The notes under the pieces were generated by a model. The model searched no databases, was not told where the DNA came from, and saw only the letters and a program-made list of their open reading frames with translations. Below are positions 33,880 to 42,497 of a DNA stretch of 64,000 bases, piece after piece (the stretch's first letter is position 1; every line of letters begins with the position of its first letter). The stretch is from positions 310,001 through 374,000 of the forward strand of contig NZ_FOZJ01000002.1 in NCBI RefSeq assembly GCF_900114345.1. Direction: 5' to 3'. The translations under genes and the position numbers were made by a program. Origin of the DNA: Microbacterium sp. cf046. GTDB lineage: Bacteria > Actinomycetota > Actinomycetes > Actinomycetales > Microbacteriaceae.

Positions 33880-34368
33880 TCAGAGTGCCCGGGTGAACGT
33901 GACTCGATGCTGCCCCGGCCCGTCGTAGTCGAGGTAGGCGAGTACGCCGTCGACCTCGGTGTCACCCGCCTGGGTGAACCCGAGCGCACCGTGGAACGAT
34001 TGCGAGCGCCGGTTGATCGGGCCCGTGATGGCATCGACCCGGGTGCATCCGCGGTCTCGCATCATCGCGAAGAAGCGCTCGTAGAGATCTCGGGCGACGC
34101 CGTGCCGTTGCAGCTCCGGCGCGACGCCCACGAAGTGGATGTACGCGGTCTCCGGCCGGGACGCCGAGCGGAAGCCGATCAGGAACGCAGCCAACTGTCC
34201 GCTGTCGTCCTCGACGAGAATCGAGGTGTCGGTGAAGTGCTGGAAGAACAGTCGCGGCAGCAGGCCGGTGGGCGCGGCCTCGGGCGGCATCTTCCACCAG
34301 AGCGGAATGGCTTCGACGACTCGACGGTGGTCGGACTCCTCCGGCCGGCGGTAGTGAAGAGGAGTCAT
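33880..34368 (-). CDS. GNAT family N-acetyltransferase
   Basis: 162 residues. Motif A is AYIHFVGVAPELQRHGVARD (about residues 75-94), with Q-x-x-G-V/A. The N-terminus begins at the domain itself. Last gene of a leftward cluster after the RidA gene, separated by 10 bp, so cotranscription is likely. Substrate unknown; the cluster with a glutamine synthetase-like enzyme suggests an amine or amino-acid derivative. Confidence 0.82.
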   Translation of the reverse strand: MTPLHYRRPEESDHRRVVEAIPLWWKMPPEAAPTGLLPRLFFQHFTDTSILVEDDSGQLAAFLIGFRSASRPETAYIHFVGVAPELQRHGVARDLYERFFAMMRDRGCTRVDAITGPINRRSQSFHGALGFTQAGDTEVDGVLAYLDYDGPGQHRVTFTRAL

Positions 34369-34378
34369 CGCGGCGGCG

Positions 34379-34759
34379 TCAGGCGTCCACGACGGCGCTC
34401 ATGCGGATCGACACGAGCACACCCGGGATGACCGCGCCGAGCTTCGCCACGTATCGGGTCGGCGGGTCTGTCGGGAACCACCGGGCCCATTCCTCATTCA
34501 TTCCGGCGAAGTCGCTCGGATCGGCGAGCAGGATGCCGACCTCGACGACGTCGGCCATGCCTGCTCCTGCCGCGCTCAGCACGGCCTCGCAGTTGGCCAG
34601 CGACTGACGGGTCTGCTCCTGGATCGATGGACCGGCGAGCGCACCGGTCCGGACGTCGATGCCGACGAGTCCCGACACATGGATGTGGCCGTTCGCCTTG
34701 ATGCCCTGGCTGTACAGCGGAGAGCTCGGAGCATCCGGTGTGCTGATCACTTCTCGCAT
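34379..34759 (-). CDS. RidA family protein
   Basis: 126 residues. RidA/YjgF features: SPLYSQGIKANGHIHVSGLV near the N-terminus, QEQTRQSLANCEAVLSAAGA near 46-65, and the C-terminal PGVLVSIRMSAVVDA. RidA proteins deaminate reactive enamine/imine intermediates; some relatives act on other substrates. It lies between a glutamine synthetase-like gene and a GNAT gene on the minus strand. Confidence 0.88.
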   Translation of the reverse strand: MREVISTPDAPSSPLYSQGIKANGHIHVSGLVGIDVRTGALAGPSIQEQTRQSLANCEAVLSAAGAGMADVVEVGILLADPSDFAGMNEEWARWFPTDPPTRYVAKLGAVIPGVLVSIRMSAVVDA

Positions 34760-34810
34760 ACCGCCCAGCCTGCAGGAACCGGGTGGCTCCGTCCAGACGT
34801 CCGCGGCCGC

Positions 34811-36106
34811 TCAGGCCCGCGGCGTCCGGACGGCCGTGTACAGGTCGACGAGCTCATCGCCCAGACTCGCGCGGAGCGTATCGGATGCTCCGAGCACGTC
34901 GAGTGCTTCGACCAGGGTCGACGGCAGAGAGCGGATGCCGCGCTCGGCGCGCTCGTCGGCGCTCAGGTGCGATGGGCTGATGTCGATCGGAGGCGGCGCG
35001 GTCGCGCCGCGGACGATCCCAGCGGTGGCACCGGCGAGGATCGCCGCCATGGCGAGGTAGGGGTTGGCGGTCGAGTCGCCGGGCTTGATCTCGATGTTCG
35101 CGCTGGACGCGCCGGCATCCGCCGTTCCCGAGACGTACCGCACGGCCGCCTCCCGGTTGCCGGCGCCCCAGCACAGCGAAGCGCCCGACCACCGCCCGGG
35201 CCGCAGCCGCTCATAGCTGGCCTCGCTGCCCGCGAGCAGCGCCGTCGCGGCGGGGAGCACATCGAGCACGCCCGCGATCAACGACATTCCGACCTGACCG
35301 GGCAGACCCGTATCGGCCGGGGCAAGGAGGTTGTCAGCGCCCCGGCTGACCGACAGGTGGAGGTGCATTCCGTTGGCCGCCGCGCCGACCGGCGGGATCG
35401 GCGCGAAGCTGACCGAGAGACTGTGCCGCATGCTGATCCGTTCGATGATCAGGCGGGCGAGCGCCACGTCGTCGCAGGCATCGAGCGGGTTCCGTGCGGG
35501 GAGCGAGACCTCGAACTGGCCGAGGCCGTGCTCGGCGTGCACGTGGATCGGCGACACGCCTGCGGTCTCGAGCGCGTCCAGAAGGTCGCGGATCAGGGCC
35601 TCGTTCCGCAGCAGTGGGCGAACGCCGTAGGCCGGCCCGGTGTGTGCCGGCGCCGGGTTGTCGGCGTCGCCGTCGGCGAGCGTGAACTCGATCTCGAATC
35701 CGGCGCGGGCGGAGAGCCCCTCCGCCTCGAGGGCCTCGAACGCCCCCCTCACGGCGTGGCGGCCGCACCCGAAGAACGGCGCGCCGTCGAGCCAGCACAG
35801 GTCAGCGGGCGCCCATGCCCAGCCGCCTGGCGCGTCGATCATGGCGAGGCGTGCGGCGTCGGGGCGCAGCAGCAGGTCGCCGATCACCGCATCCAGTCCC
35901 ACCGCGTCCACCGGCTGATCGAGGGGTGTGAACATCGTCGCGCTGCTGATGGAGGCATGCACGCCGTTCGCGAGCGCTGACTCGATACCTGCGCGCGGAA
36001 TGAGCCGCCCGCGATCGATGCCGGCCGGATCGATGTGCGTCAGCAGGAGCGCGCGCGGCGCGAGGGCCGCGCCCGCTGCCTCGGTGTCATCCGTCTCGGT
36101 CGCCAC
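34811..36106 (-). CDS. Glutamine synthetase-like ligase
   Basis: 431 residues from GTG 36106, chosen because GAAGGAGG precedes it; a longer frame to 36250 is less likely. Catalytic-domain signatures: FEIEFTLADG near 151, HVHAEHGLGQFEVSLPARN near 200, NGMHLHLSVSRG near 255 and GNREAAVRYVSG near 325. These are the metal- and ATP-binding blocks of class III-type or gamma-glutamylamide synthetases, and the N-terminal beta-grasp part is short. With RidA and GNAT downstream it probably acts on an amine, not in primary nitrogen assimilation; that is inference. Confidence 0.85.
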   Translation of the reverse strand: MATETDDTEAAGAALAPRALLLTHIDPAGIDRGRLIPRAGIESALANGVHASISSATMFTPLDQPVDAVGLDAVIGDLLLRPDAARLAMIDAPGGWAWAPADLCWLDGAPFFGCGRHAVRGAFEALEAEGLSARAGFEIEFTLADGDADNPAPAHTGPAYGVRPLLRNEALIRDLLDALETAGVSPIHVHAEHGLGQFEVSLPARNPLDACDDVALARLIIERISMRHSLSVSFAPIPPVGAAANGMHLHLSVSRGADNLLAPADTGLPGQVGMSLIAGVLDVLPAATALLAGSEASYERLRPGRWSGASLCWGAGNREAAVRYVSGTADAGASSANIEIKPGDSTANPYLAMAAILAGATAGIVRGATAPPPIDISPSHLSADERAERGIRSLPSTLVEALDVLGASDTLRASLGDELVDLYTAVRTPRA

Positions 36107-36294
36107 GGCGCCTCCTTCGACAGGTCTGCGATCGTCGGGCCATTGTCTCGTTCCCTCCCGCGGCCGTCCAGGCGTGCACGCGCCAACCGCCTTGAGCCGG
36201 CCGTCCATGCGTGAGGGCATGGATTCGCGGAACCGTGGGTCGGCGAGCATGGCATGCTGGACGCGCCTGCGCCCCGCTGGCGAAGGAGGATCCC

Positions 36295-37287
36295 ATGCAG
36301 CAGCGCCCCCTCGGTCGCACCGGACGCTCGGTGTCGGCGATCGGCCTCGGAACCTGGCAGCTCGGCGCCGACTGGGGTGCCGTCAGTGAAGACGACGCGC
36401 TCGCGGTGCTGGCGGCATCCGTCGACCGCGGCGTGACGCTGTTCGATACCGCCGACGTCTACGGTGACGGCCGCAGCGAGTCGATCATCGGGCGGTTCCT
36501 GTCACAGCGGCCCGGGCACGGCATCACCGTCGCCACGAAGATGGGGCGGCGGCTGGCGCAGGAGCCCGAGAACTACACGCCAGCGAACTTCCGCGCCTGG
36601 ACATCACGTTCGCGCGCGAACCTCGGGGTCGACACGCTCGACCTGGTGCAGCTGCACTGCCCGCCCACCGCTGTGATCGAGGATGCCGCCACCTACGATG
36701 CCCTCGACGAGCTCGTCGCCGATAAGGCGATCGCCGCCTACGGGGTGTCGGTCGAGACGTGCGAGCAGGCGCTCGCGGCGATCGCACGGCCGAACGTGAC
36801 GAACGTGCAGATCATCTTCAACCCCTTCAGGCTCAAGCCGCTCGATGAGGTGCTGCCTGCCGCCGAGGAGGCGGGCGTCGCGATCTTCGCGCGGGTTCCG
36901 CTCGCGTCCGGTCTGCTCTCCGGCCGGTACACGTCGGGCACGACGTTCGCCGAGAACGACCACCGCTCCTACAACCGCCACGGCGAGGCGTTCGATCGCG
37001 GCGAGACGTTCTCGGGTGTGGACTACGAGGTCGGGTTGGCGGCGGCATCGGAACTGACCGCTGCGCTGCCGCCCGGTGTTTCGCTGCCCGCCGCGTCGCT
37101 CGCGTGGATCGCGTCGCGACCGGGCGTGACCAGCGTGATCCCCGGTGCGCGCAATGTCCGACAGGCGCAATCGAACGCGGATGCCGCTGCACTGCTCGAC
37201 GGGGACTTCGATGTCGACGCGTTCGAGGCGGCTGTCTATGCGGTGTACGACCGGCATCTGCGCGCGACGATCCACCCGCTCTGGTGA
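36295..37287 (+). CDS. Aldo/keto reductase
   Basis: 330 residues from ATG 36295, with AAGGAGG seven bases upstream. The family pattern is complete: LGRTGRSVSAIGLGTWQLG, catalytic Asp and Tyr in TLFDTADVYGDGRSE (about residues 45-59), Lys in VATKMG, His in VQLHCP, and the NADPH-binding VTSVIPGARN near 280. A (beta/alpha)8 NADPH-dependent oxidoreductase, cytoplasmic. Substrate unknown. Divergent from the glutamine synthetase-like gene; the 188-bp gap contains repeats. Confidence 0.92.
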   Translation: MQQRPLGRTGRSVSAIGLGTWQLGADWGAVSEDDALAVLAASVDRGVTLFDTADVYGDGRSESIIGRFLSQRPGHGITVATKMGRRLAQEPENYTPANFRAWTSRSRANLGVDTLDLVQLHCPPTAVIEDAATYDALDELVADKAIAAYGVSVETCEQALAAIARPNVTNVQIIFNPFRLKPLDEVLPAAEEAGVAIFARVPLASGLLSGRYTSGTTFAENDHRSYNRHGEAFDRGETFSGVDYEVGLAAASELTAALPPGVSLPAASLAWIASRPGVTSVIPGARNVRQAQSNADAAALLDGDFDVDAFEAAVYAVYDRHLRATIHPLW

Positions 37288-37508
37288 CTGGATGCCGGCG
37301 TTCGCCGGTGTCGCCGAACGTGAGAATCCTGCCATCTGATTCGCGATGCGCCGCAATATTCCGCAGAATGGAAGTGCCAGCGGTAGCACTGTTTCAGTAG
37401 TTAAGGGTGTTACTGGAGTCAACTTCTGATAAATATGGTATGTGCTGTGCCCCCCGCGCGGCCGAGAGTGAAGCCCCCATCCACCCCGACTGCGAAAAGG
37501 TCCCCACC

Positions 37509-37991
37509 ATGCGCGCACGTACGAAGAGATTCAGTGTCATCGGAGCAGCCCTCGGGCTCGTCCTCGCCGCCGGCGTCGTCGTCGCTCCCCCCGCCGCCCC
37601 CACCGCGAGCGCAGCCGTCGGCTGCAGCTACTTCAACGGGCTGAAGGTCACGTCGAATTACGTCGCGATCAACGGGATCGCGTTGAAGGCGGGCGAGTCG
37701 ATCACCGCGAAGGCTTCACCCGCAGCCACGGGTGACATGATCCTGCTGTCCTACAGCATCGGACTTTCTCCGTACATCAAGGAGGCTCCGGCGAGTACCG
37801 GAATCACCTTCACCGCCGGCACGACGAGCAGTTACAACCTCGGCTGGTCGTTCGAGGCCGCGGGAACGCGTCCGTCGAGCATCACCTACTCGTTCACCTC
37901 GAAGTGCTCGACGTCGGTGACGCCGACCCCGACTCCCACCCCGACCCCGACGGCCACCACCAAGCCCGGCAAGGGCAAGGGCAAGGGCTGA
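37509..37991 (+). CDS. Secreted protein with Thr-Pro linker and basic KG tail
   Basis: 160 residues from ATG 37509. A signal peptide covers residues 1-35 (basic start, hydrophobic 10-26, ASA cleavage motif). The mature part (about 95 residues) has two cysteines and a beta-rich look, then a TPTPTPTPT linker and a KGKGKGKG-like end. No known domain is recognised. The linker plus basic tail suggest cell-wall association. The AT-rich stretch at 37320-37445 upstream probably holds the promoter; a short in-frame extension from 37407 is unlikely. Confidence 0.7.
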   Translation: MRARTKRFSVIGAALGLVLAAGVVVAPPAAPTASAAVGCSYFNGLKVTSNYVAINGIALKAGESITAKASPAATGDMILLSYSIGLSPYIKEAPASTGITFTAGTTSSYNLGWSFEAAGTRPSSITYSFTSKCSTSVTPTPTPTPTPTATTKPGKGKGKG

Positions 37992-38017
37992 GGCTGGTCA
38001 GAACCCCCTCGAACAAA

Positions 38018-38058
38018 CGGATGCCCCGGCGGTCGCTCATGCGCTGCCGGGGCATCCG
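38018..38058. terminator. Bidirectional terminator between convergent genes
   Basis: CGGATGCCCCGGC (38018-38030) and GCCGGGGCATCCG (38046-38058) form a perfect 13-bp stem with a 15-nt loop, between the convergent secreted-protein and beta-helix genes. Confidence 0.75.
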
Positions 38059-38076
38059 TCATTCCTGCCCGGTCAC

Positions 38077-39966
38077 CTACCCGGGGTAGTCCACCAGGTA
38101 CGACGGGACGCCGACCGCGCTCATGTCGGCGGGGGCGCCGACGCCGTTCACGACGTGCTCGATCGTGCCCGCGCTGAGATTCACCGTCATGATGTGGTGA
38201 AGCTGCACGCCGGGTGTCTCGGGCACCGTGAACCCGTTGGCCGTGAGGATCTGCGGGTTGTTCTGGTTGAACACGTACACGCCGGCGCCGTCGAGGCGAT
38301 GCGTCGTGACGCCGTCAGCGACCTTGTACCCGGGGTAGCCGTCGGTGCCGTCGGGCTGCATCCAGTCGGCCTGCGTGGGCGGGTCGTACGGCAGCTCGTT
38401 CTGGTACAGGATGACGCGGCCGTTCTCGCCGTTCCAGAGCGTGTTGTACGTCTGGAAGTGCTCGACGAACATGCCGGTCGCCGTGACGTTGGCGCCGTTG
38501 ACGATGACGCCGGTCGTGCCGGTGTTGGTCGCCCACCGGTCGGTGTCGCCGTTCACGCCGTTCGTGAAGCCCTCGATGCCGTGGTCTGCGCGCCACACCC
38601 AGATGTGGTCGATCAGCACGTTGTCGGAGTTGATCTCGAGCGCCGTCTTGGTCTTGCCGATGTGCGGCCCGCCGACGCGGAAGTACACGTCGCTGAGCGT
38701 GATCGGGTTGCTCGGGTCGAGCTTCTTGCCGCCGTTCGGGTTGCCGACCTTCAGCAGGACCGGGGAGAGCGTGGTGCCGGCATCGATGGTGACTCCGGCG
38801 ATCACGATGCCGGCGGCATCCTTCACCTCGAGCGGCACCGCGCCGCCTACGGACGTGAGCGTCGCGTGGCCCATGCCGAGCACGACCGTGTCTGCGCGCT
38901 TGACCTCGATCGTGCGGTCGATGTTGTACACGCCCGGCGTGAGGATCAGGTTCTGACCGCGGGCGAGGGCATTGTTGATGTCCTTCACCGAGTCGTTGGG
39001 CGTGGCGATGAAGAAGTCGGTGATCGGGATGCTGCGACCTGCTGTCGCATCCTCATCCCACGACGTGCCGCTCGTGTTGGTGTGCGCTGAGGGCACCCGC
39101 ACGTTGTAGCGTCCGCTGTCGTCGACGAACAGGTACGGCTTCTCGCGGCTGACCGGGGTCTCGGGGATCGTCGTGTACGGCGGGTTCGGGAACGCGGAGT
39201 CGTCGGGCGCGCCCGCGACACCGGAGAAGACCTGGTTCCAGACGCCGTTGCTCCAGCCGTTGAGCTGGCTGTTGCGGACGAGCCACTGCTGCTGCGAGCC
39301 GTTGATCGTGAACGACAGGTCGGAGTCGGCGATGAAGCCACCGCTCGCGAACTGGGGTCCGGCGGTGCAGTAGTCCATCAGAGACAGGTTCGCGCCGGTG
39401 ATGTGGAAGCGTCGCATCGAGACCGCCTGCGAGACCGCCCAGAAGTTGGCGCTCGAGCGGCATCCGTCCTGGCCGAGCTTGTTGACCTGCAGGGACAGAT
39501 TGGAGATCGTGCGCCAGAAGTTGACGAGGGCGAGGCAATTCGTGCCGCCGTCGCCGAGGCAGCGATTGTAGACCTCGATCGCTCCGTTGACGTTCACATC
39601 GTCGGGGGAGGCTCCGAGGCCGGCGACCTCGGTGTAGTAGCCGACTTCGAACTGCAGGGGAGTCTCGGCGGTGCCGTAGTCACCGGGCAGGAAGTAGACG
39701 GCGTGGCGGGCGCTGCTCATCTCGGCACCCCGCTGCTCGTTCGCGAGCGTGTCAAGCGCGTCGTTGATCTCGGCCAAGGGCATGTCGGGGCTGAAGATCT
39801 GGACGTTCGGTCCGAAATCGGGGTTCAGCGGATCGACTGGGCGCGGTGGCGCCGCGTTCGCCGGAGCGGCGATGAGCGCGCCCGCGACGAGCGCGATACC
39901 GGCGGATGCTGCCGCGAGGCGCCGTGCTCTCGTGTGGGGGTGGTGGGGGGTTCCGTGCGGGGACAT
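38077..39966 (-). CDS. Secreted right-handed beta-helix protein, possible polysaccharide hydrolase
   Basis: 629 residues. The signal peptide is residues 1-38 (ARR start, ANA cleavage). The mature protein has two pectate-lyase-like halves: the first around residues 55-270, the second starting with FFIATPNDSVKDINNALARG near 320 and LILTPGVYNIDRTIEVKRAD. Twin beta-helices with this opening resemble family 55 glycoside hydrolases and related proteins often labelled adenylyl cyclase or coagulation factor-like. Catalytic residues cannot be assigned with certainty. A LacI-type operator upstream supports a carbohydrate role. Confidence 0.7.
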   Translation of the reverse strand: MSPHGTPHHPHTRARRLAAASAGIALVAGALIAAPANAAPPRPVDPLNPDFGPNVQIFSPDMPLAEINDALDTLANEQRGAEMSSARHAVYFLPGDYGTAETPLQFEVGYYTEVAGLGASPDDVNVNGAIEVYNRCLGDGGTNCLALVNFWRTISNLSLQVNKLGQDGCRSSANFWAVSQAVSMRRFHITGANLSLMDYCTAGPQFASGGFIADSDLSFTINGSQQQWLVRNSQLNGWSNGVWNQVFSGVAGAPDDSAFPNPPYTTIPETPVSREKPYLFVDDSGRYNVRVPSAHTNTSGTSWDEDATAGRSIPITDFFIATPNDSVKDINNALARGQNLILTPGVYNIDRTIEVKRADTVVLGMGHATLTSVGGAVPLEVKDAAGIVIAGVTIDAGTTLSPVLLKVGNPNGGKKLDPSNPITLSDVYFRVGGPHIGKTKTALEINSDNVLIDHIWVWRADHGIEGFTNGVNGDTDRWATNTGTTGVIVNGANVTATGMFVEHFQTYNTLWNGENGRVILYQNELPYDPPTQADWMQPDGTDGYPGYKVADGVTTHRLDGAGVYVFNQNNPQILTANGFTVPETPGVQLHHIMTVNLSAGTIEHVVNGVGAPADMSAVGVPSYLVDYPG

Positions 39967-40058
39967 GCGAAGGTCCTCTCCGTTGAGGGATCACGCGCGG
40001 CGGACGCCGCCTTGCCAGCGGCTGTGTGCCGCTTTACTTACAGGACAGTAACCAACTG

Positions 40059-40072
40059 TGGGAGCGGTTTCA
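40059..40072 (-). promoter_or_regulatory. LacI-type operator upstream of the beta-helix gene
   Basis: TGGGAGCGGTTTCA on the plus strand is a hybrid of the typical LacI-family half sites (TGGGAGCG and CGGTTTCA) around a central CG. It lies about 95 bp upstream of the start codon at 39966. It predicts sugar-responsive repression; the regulator is not in the window. Confidence 0.5.
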
Positions 40073-40263
40073 AGGGTCGGATGCGGCGCCATGGGATCAT
40101 GCGGCGGGCGAGGCTCGGCCGTGTCGGTGTCGCTGGCCCGAACCGCACGGCGTTCGCTGGCGAGACGGCATCCGGTGGGTCGGTGGTCCGACCGGCGCGT
40201 GGATGCGAGGCGCCGGCGAATCACGCCGTCAGGCAGCCGGCGTCGGGCCGACGGCGCCCAGCC

Positions 40264-40424
40264 TCCGGCCGCGAGGCGCCCACCATGAGGCCGCGAGGCG
40301 CCCACCATGAGGCCGCGAGGCGCCCGACAGTGCACGCCGGGGTCGTGCCGCGAGACGCCGAGCCTCAGGCCGGGAGTCGCAGGGCGTCAGGCCGCCATGC
40401 ACCCCAAATCAGGCCGCGAGGTAG
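40264..40424. repeat. Degenerate 22-bp repeats reaching into the HNH gene end
   Basis: Units start at 40264, 40286 and 40308 and again, in phase with each other, at 40365, 40387 and 40409. The core is T(C/G)AGGCCGCGAGGCGCC. The first two are almost identical, and the last overlaps the stop codon and final codons of the convergent-reading HNH gene. Together with the operator this accounts for the 440 bp between 39967 and 40408, where no gene is supported. Confidence 0.7.
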
Positions 40425-41812
40425 TCGAAGCGGGCGCGGCCGCCGAGGCGGGGAGTACGCGCGGGATCGACGTGTCGCGGTGGGATGAACCACACAGTGG
40501 CTCTGGTGCCGACGCCATCGACCTGTATGTCCCAGCCGTTGTCGTGGATGCGATGGTGACAGGACTCGCAGAGGAGCACACCATTCGCGAGATCGGTGGG
40601 TCCGTGATCTCGTTTCCACCACCGGATGTGGTGGGCGCGGGTCATGCCGGGCGGGAGTCCGCACATCGCGCATCCGCCGTCTCGTTCGACCAGTGCGAGG
40701 CGCTGTGCCCTGGTGAAGAGTCGCTTCTCGCGACCCCAGTCGAGGATCTCGCCCTGGGAGTCGAGGACGCACGGAATGATTCCGCCCCCGGCTGCCATCC
40801 GCCGTGCGGTGCTGATGCTGACGGGCTGGTTGATCCCGTCGATGAGTGCGTGGCCGGTGCTGTTCGCCGGGTCGTCGTTCTCGAGGTCTTCCAGGCTCAT
40901 GCGCACTACAAGGGTCGCGCCGGCGAGGGGGAGATCATTGTGATCGCAGCCGAGGACGTGCCGGGCCATCAGCGCGAGCGCGTCGGCCTGCCGCTGCGGG
41001 ATGGATCGCATGTCGGAGTCGGGGTCGGATCCGCGATTCGGATCGTCGAGCGCGGCCCGCATGTCGGCCGTGACGACTGCCTCGATCGCGGTCTTCACGG
41101 GCGCGCCGGACTCGATGTCGAGCTTTCCGTTGAAGTGGATCATCCCGTCACGCTCGAACATGACGAGACTGCGCTTGCCGCGTGCGTCGCGCTCGCGCGG
41201 CTCCAGTCCATCGGGGTCGAGGTGGGCCTCGGCCCGGGCGATCAACTTCGCGAGCTGGTCCAACGGCAATCCGGCCGCCTGATCGCAGAGGATTCGTTCG
41301 GCCTGATCGAGGTCTTCGCGATCCGCACGCAGAGCCGCGCGGTCGAGCATGGTGATGATCGCCGCCGCGCCGTCCCGACCGATCCGACCGGAGTTGTGTG
41401 CTTCGGCCACGTGCGGGTGACGAGCAGGCGCGGACTCGCCGGTGAGGGTGGTCCGCGGTGCGATCGCCTCGCCGACCTTGACGAGCCGCACGGCGTCACC
41501 CGTCGAGGTGCCGGTCGTCGCTGCGATCAGCACTGCCGTGTTGCGGTACCCCTGCTTCTTCGCCAGGCCGTCGCTGCCCAACTCGGGTCGAGACTCGCGC
41601 GCGATCTCGGCCGCAACCGGTGCGTGCACAGCATCCGTCCGCCGGCGAAGCAGCCCCATCGCCTCGTTCACCGCGATCAGCTGGGAACCCTTCAGTGCGG
41701 ATACCGGGGGTAGTGACCCCTCTCCACCCACGGCCCACGCCGCCCGGAGAGCCGCAACCGCCTCATCGATACCCGCGAGCGGATCGCTCGTGTCGTCGAT
41801 GAGGTCGTTCAT
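40409..41812 (-). CDS. DUF222 / HNH endonuclease protein (13E12 repeat-like)
   Basis: 467 residues. Residues 20-330 are the DUF222 region, with long helices (KKQGYRNTAVLIAATTGTST, LDQAERILCDQAAGLPLDQL). The C-terminal HNH domain (about residues 385-430) has CAMCGLPPGMTRAHHIRWWK and CESCHHRIHDNGW: zinc cysteines and the HH catalytic pair. This is the large actinobacterial family that includes the REP13E12 proteins of mycobacteria. A near-consensus SOS box lies 32 bp upstream, suggesting DNA-damage control. Its role is unknown; nuclease activity is inferred from the motif. Confidence 0.9.
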   Translation of the reverse strand: MNDLIDDTSDPLAGIDEAVAALRAAWAVGGEGSLPPVSALKGSQLIAVNEAMGLLRRRTDAVHAPVAAEIARESRPELGSDGLAKKQGYRNTAVLIAATTGTSTGDAVRLVKVGEAIAPRTTLTGESAPARHPHVAEAHNSGRIGRDGAAAIITMLDRAALRADREDLDQAERILCDQAAGLPLDQLAKLIARAEAHLDPDGLEPRERDARGKRSLVMFERDGMIHFNGKLDIESGAPVKTAIEAVVTADMRAALDDPNRGSDPDSDMRSIPQRQADALALMARHVLGCDHNDLPLAGATLVVRMSLEDLENDDPANSTGHALIDGINQPVSISTARRMAAGGGIIPCVLDSQGEILDWGREKRLFTRAQRLALVERDGGCAMCGLPPGMTRAHHIRWWKRDHGPTDLANGVLLCESCHHRIHDNGWDIQVDGVGTRATVWFIPPRHVDPARTPRLGGRARFDYLAA

Positions 41813-41843
41813 GAGTCAATGGTACACCGCGGCGGCGCGAGTG

Positions 41844-41859
41844 TCAAACAAATGTTCTA
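41844..41859 (-). promoter_or_regulatory. Near-consensus SOS box (LexA site)
   Basis: TCAAACAAATGTTCTA matches the actinobacterial LexA consensus TCGAACNNNNGTTCGA at 10 of 12 fixed positions, the inner AAC and GTT being intact. It is centred about 40 bp upstream of the DUF222/HNH start. LexA control of related genes is known in mycobacteria. Confidence 0.6.
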
Positions 41860-41916
41860 AGATGCGGACGAAGAAGTCAGTGAAACAGCGATCGGGATGA
41901 TCGAGAAGGCTGTGAA

Positions 41917-42456
41917 TCATTCGAACAAAGAGACGAATCCATCTCTCACGACACCGACATCCCAACCCGCCCACTCCAGCACGACGATGAGGGCGATCAG
42001 CACGACCACGTTGGCCACGACGCTCGTCCAGAACGCACGCCGGAACGATCGCTTGCGCGTCTTGTGCCGGAACACCTGCTGGGCAACGAGCGCGCCCGGC
42101 CAGCCGCCCAGCACACCGAGGGTCAGCAGAGTCTGCTCCGACACGCGGTGTGCTCCGCGTCGCGCCGCCGACTTGTCCGCGCCGTACGCGGCGAACGTGA
42201 TCACGCTCGCGACCGCGTACACGGCGGGCAGCCAGAGAGGGATGCCGAGCACGACGACCGCGACCGCGAAAGCGACGGCGAACGCGAGCAGCACCGTCCA
42301 GCTCAGGGCGGCAGGGAGCGGGCGTGACATGTCCCGTTCGGGGCGGAGCGCCCCGGAGGTCGGCCTCGGCCCTGTCGAGCGCGCCGAGCCAGAACCTTGC
42401 GTGGGGGTAGGTGCGGATCGCGGACGCGCCGCGGGGCGATTCGACTCGAGGGGCAT
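41917..42456 (-). CDS. DUF1294 membrane protein
   Basis: 179 residues. The conserved DUF1294 block is present: FAAYGADKSAARRGAHRVSE (about residues 87-106), then LGVLGGWPGALVAQQVFRHK and KRSFRRAFW. Hydrophobic helices surround it at residues 50-85 and 145-168. The family is of unknown function and often fused to nucleic-acid-binding domains. The long N-terminal Pro/Ser-rich part may be over-extended; ATG at about 42330 (MSRPLPAAL) is an alternative start. Confidence 0.8.
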   Translation of the reverse strand: MPLESNRPAARPRSAPTPTQGSGSARSTGPRPTSGALRPERDMSRPLPAALSWTVLLAFAVAFAVAVVVLGIPLWLPAVYAVASVITFAAYGADKSAARRGAHRVSEQTLLTLGVLGGWPGALVAQQVFRHKTRKRSFRRAFWTSVVANVVVLIALIVVLEWAGWDVGVVRDGFVSLFE

Positions 42457-42497
42457 GGGCTCGATCCTAAGAGCGCCGCAAGGACCCCGACGCCCTA

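Noticed and set aside
41926..41941. Second SOS box (ATTCGAACAAAGAGAC)
   Set aside because: Only the left half matches; the right half lacks GTTC, and it lies inside the end of the DUF1294 gene.
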